Of a stretch of DNA of 64,000 nt, positions 62,491-64,000 are shown one piece after another. Positions within the stretch are counted from its first letter, which is position 1, and each line of letters opens with the position of its first letter. The DNA is taken from NCBI GenBank assembly GCA_036936605.1, contig JAUPFV010000005.1, forward strand, positions 78,070,885-78,134,884. The letters run 5' to 3'. Source of the stretch: Limnanthes douglasii subsp. nivea. Lineage: Eukaryota > Streptophyta > Magnoliopsida > Brassicales > Limnanthaceae. Below the pieces are notes generated by a model, which ran no database searches, was not told the DNA's origin, and saw nothing but the letters and a program-made list of their open reading frames with translations. The position numbers and the translations under genes are program-made.

Positions 62491-64000
62491 CTAATCAGAG
62501 GATTCTTCCTCCTCGGACGATTCATCTTCTAAGGATGATAAATCAGGAATAGGATCGAAAGCTTCACTTGGGCGTTTCTCTTCAGGAATGTCATTCCAAA
62601 AACTTGTAGGGTCGATTTTTGGGTAAGTAGCGTGAATTTCTCGAAGAAGGAGAATGGTTGCATCTTGTTTTCCAACGTTAATAACAGTATGCATGTCTCT
62701 TGAAAGCTCAGCCTCGGCAGCAGCTAAAGCAACAGTTTTTTTCACTTCGAAATCCTTCTTTAGTTTAACTATCTCATCGGTCAGCTCTTTATTTTTTGTC
62801 TCACAAAGAGTAAGAGTATTTCGTAGCTCAGTGGAGTTGGATTTTTCAGTGGCAAGTTAAGTAGCATGATCAGCCTTGAGTTTATTTATTTCCGTGTCAT
62901 GAGAGTTCGTCAGAAATTTTTTATCAACTGTGTGTGTGATTCGAAGATGATTCTTCATGCAGGGAGAACCTTTTATGAGTTTGGATCTTGCTACTTTGTA
63001 CATATGAAATTGATCAACTATCTTGCCATGCAAATCTTCTCTAAAGTTTTTCTCAACCTCGTAAGCTTCTTTGTAATAAACCATATCTTTGGCTAATTGT
63101 TTTAAGTGGTTTTGAGAAGTCTTTTCTACAGTATCAAGATCGACGAATGGTTGAAGCGCGAGAACGATTGCAGGATTAGGAGGACGAAGACGAAATTCCG
63201 ATGAGCTAGGACTTTGAATCATATCTAGAGAAGTGATAGGATCATGAGAACGAGTAATTTCTGGAGACGCTTTGGCTGGTGTTGGTTTCCCAAAGTTAAG
63301 CATGTGATTTTGGATGACTTGAAGAACATGATCTTTTTTACCAGTAAGCGCTTCAGTGCTCTCAAAATTAATAAATACATGAGGATCGAAGTTTGCAATA
63401 GCCTGATTTTCGTTGGAGGTACTATCTTCGATAATAATCACAGGGTTGTCTTTGGTTGGTTGTTCTTCGATCAAAGGGTTTTGTGGGTTTTGTTGGTTTC
63501 GAGCAGTAGTGTTTTCATCTTCGCCAACTAATGTGTACGAAGTGATTCTGATTTGCTTCTTTTTCTTTCCATGGGAACCAGAAGAAGCCTTTTTTTTATT
63601 TTAAGATGGCTCTTGATCTTTTCCCTCTTCAATTGGTGAGAGAGTTTGTTCTGCAGTTTTTACTTTTCGAGGCTTTGGTTCCGATAGAGTTGAAGGGTTA
63701 GCACCAATTGTGCTAGCTTTTTTTTACCTTTCTTTTCTTTGATGGTTTTTTCTTTCTGCTTTTTTGGGAAATGACTCTCTGATTTATTGCGAATGGGAAG
63801 GAACATTTTACAATCGGGTTGAACTATTCGTTTGCAGACTACCATCGGATCGGGCTTTGACATTAGATCTTGAGGTGGCAAGTCACCTTCGGAAATTGGA
63901 AACATGTGATAGGTAACAAAATTGATGGGTTGAAAGACGGTGTGAAATGCGTTATTCCATTCCTTTTCAGCCCAAACGGAGAGTTTTTAGAAAATCTCCT
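62491..64000 (-). pseudogene. Antisense gene of Tat copy D, 3' part, broken and open at the window end
   Basis: On the minus strand the C-terminus is acidic (SLEDESSEEEESSD-stop at 62491). Upstream are a coiled-coil-like stretch (62700-63100, KELTDEIVKLKKDF, NKLKADHAT with a stop) and an open 205-codon stretch at 62857-63474. Further upstream are low-complexity Ser/Lys-rich pieces to 63905 and beyond. The layout equals the last third of the copy C protein. The conserved central domain is not clear in this part and would extend past the window. Confidence 0.75.

Larger units (their letters stand above)
55792..64000 (+). mobile_element. Decayed Tat-type gypsy element (copy D), open at the window end
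   Basis: 5' LTR, primer site, gag, protease, stop, RT, RNase H, integrase and, on the opposite strand, the antisense gene follow in the same order as in copy C. The 3' LTR lies beyond the window. It is diverged from C by many substitutions, stops and small indels. Confidence 0.88.

Noticed and set aside
1..64000. tRNA, rRNA or other structured RNA genes
   Set aside because: No cloverleaf or rRNA-like stretch was recognised by eye; only tRNA-complementary primer sites were found.

Overview
The window is plant nuclear DNA, almost certainly from a eudicot, and it is a nest of transposable elements with no intact host gene that I can recognise. The evidence for a plant is the Tat-lineage Ty3/gypsy elements, Ty1/copia elements primed by initiator tRNA-Met, L1-type LINEs with DUF4283 and RNase H domains, a Stowaway MITE, MULE and hAT DNA transposons, and scraps of plant genes (myosin VIII, callose synthase, a condensin subunit, a receptor-like kinase). 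I cannot name the species.

Layout. 1-2.4 kb: decayed antisense gene of a Tat element. 2.4-6.5 kb: dead MULE transposase among many copies of a short AT-rich motif. 8.1-8.5 kb: solo LTR related to the intact Tat element. 9 kb: receptor-kinase scrap. 10.9-13.7 kb: badly decayed LINE. 14.3-21.6 kb: decayed Tat element with LTR, partial pol, two tandem arrays, antisense gene and a second LTR. 23.0-28.5 kb: longer LINE whose reverse transcriptase has lost its core. 28.7-29.0 kb: Stowaway MITE. 29.4-30.5 kb: fragments of three unrelated host genes, all on the plus strand. 30.9-38.2 kb: old copia element split by a 2.7-kb hAT element. 38.7-43.8 kb: intact copia element with one 1363-codon gag-pol frame, inserted in a host-gene fragment. 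44.9-55.5 kb: intact Tat/gypsy element on the minus strand, inside a solo LTR, itself inside an older copia remnant. 55.8 kb to the window end: another decayed Tat element on the plus strand.

The two intact elements are young. The copia LTRs (487 bp each) differ at two positions and lie between GATGC repeats. The Tat LTRs (502 bp each) differ at one position and lie between TACAC repeats.

The most interesting biology is in the Tat family, seen here as four internal copies plus one solo LTR. First, gag-protease and RT-RNase H-integrase are in the same frame but separated by one stop codon. That stop is at the homologous position in two diverged copies, and both are followed by a sequence like the tobamovirus readthrough context (CAR-YYA). 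Second, every internal copy carries a large antisense gene downstream of pol. In the intact element it has 960 codons, one small intron, a TATA box and an upstream G-box, and the G-box is at a similar distance in three copies. This suggests an independently transcribed, host-like gene carried inside a retrotransposon and running against its genomic RNA.
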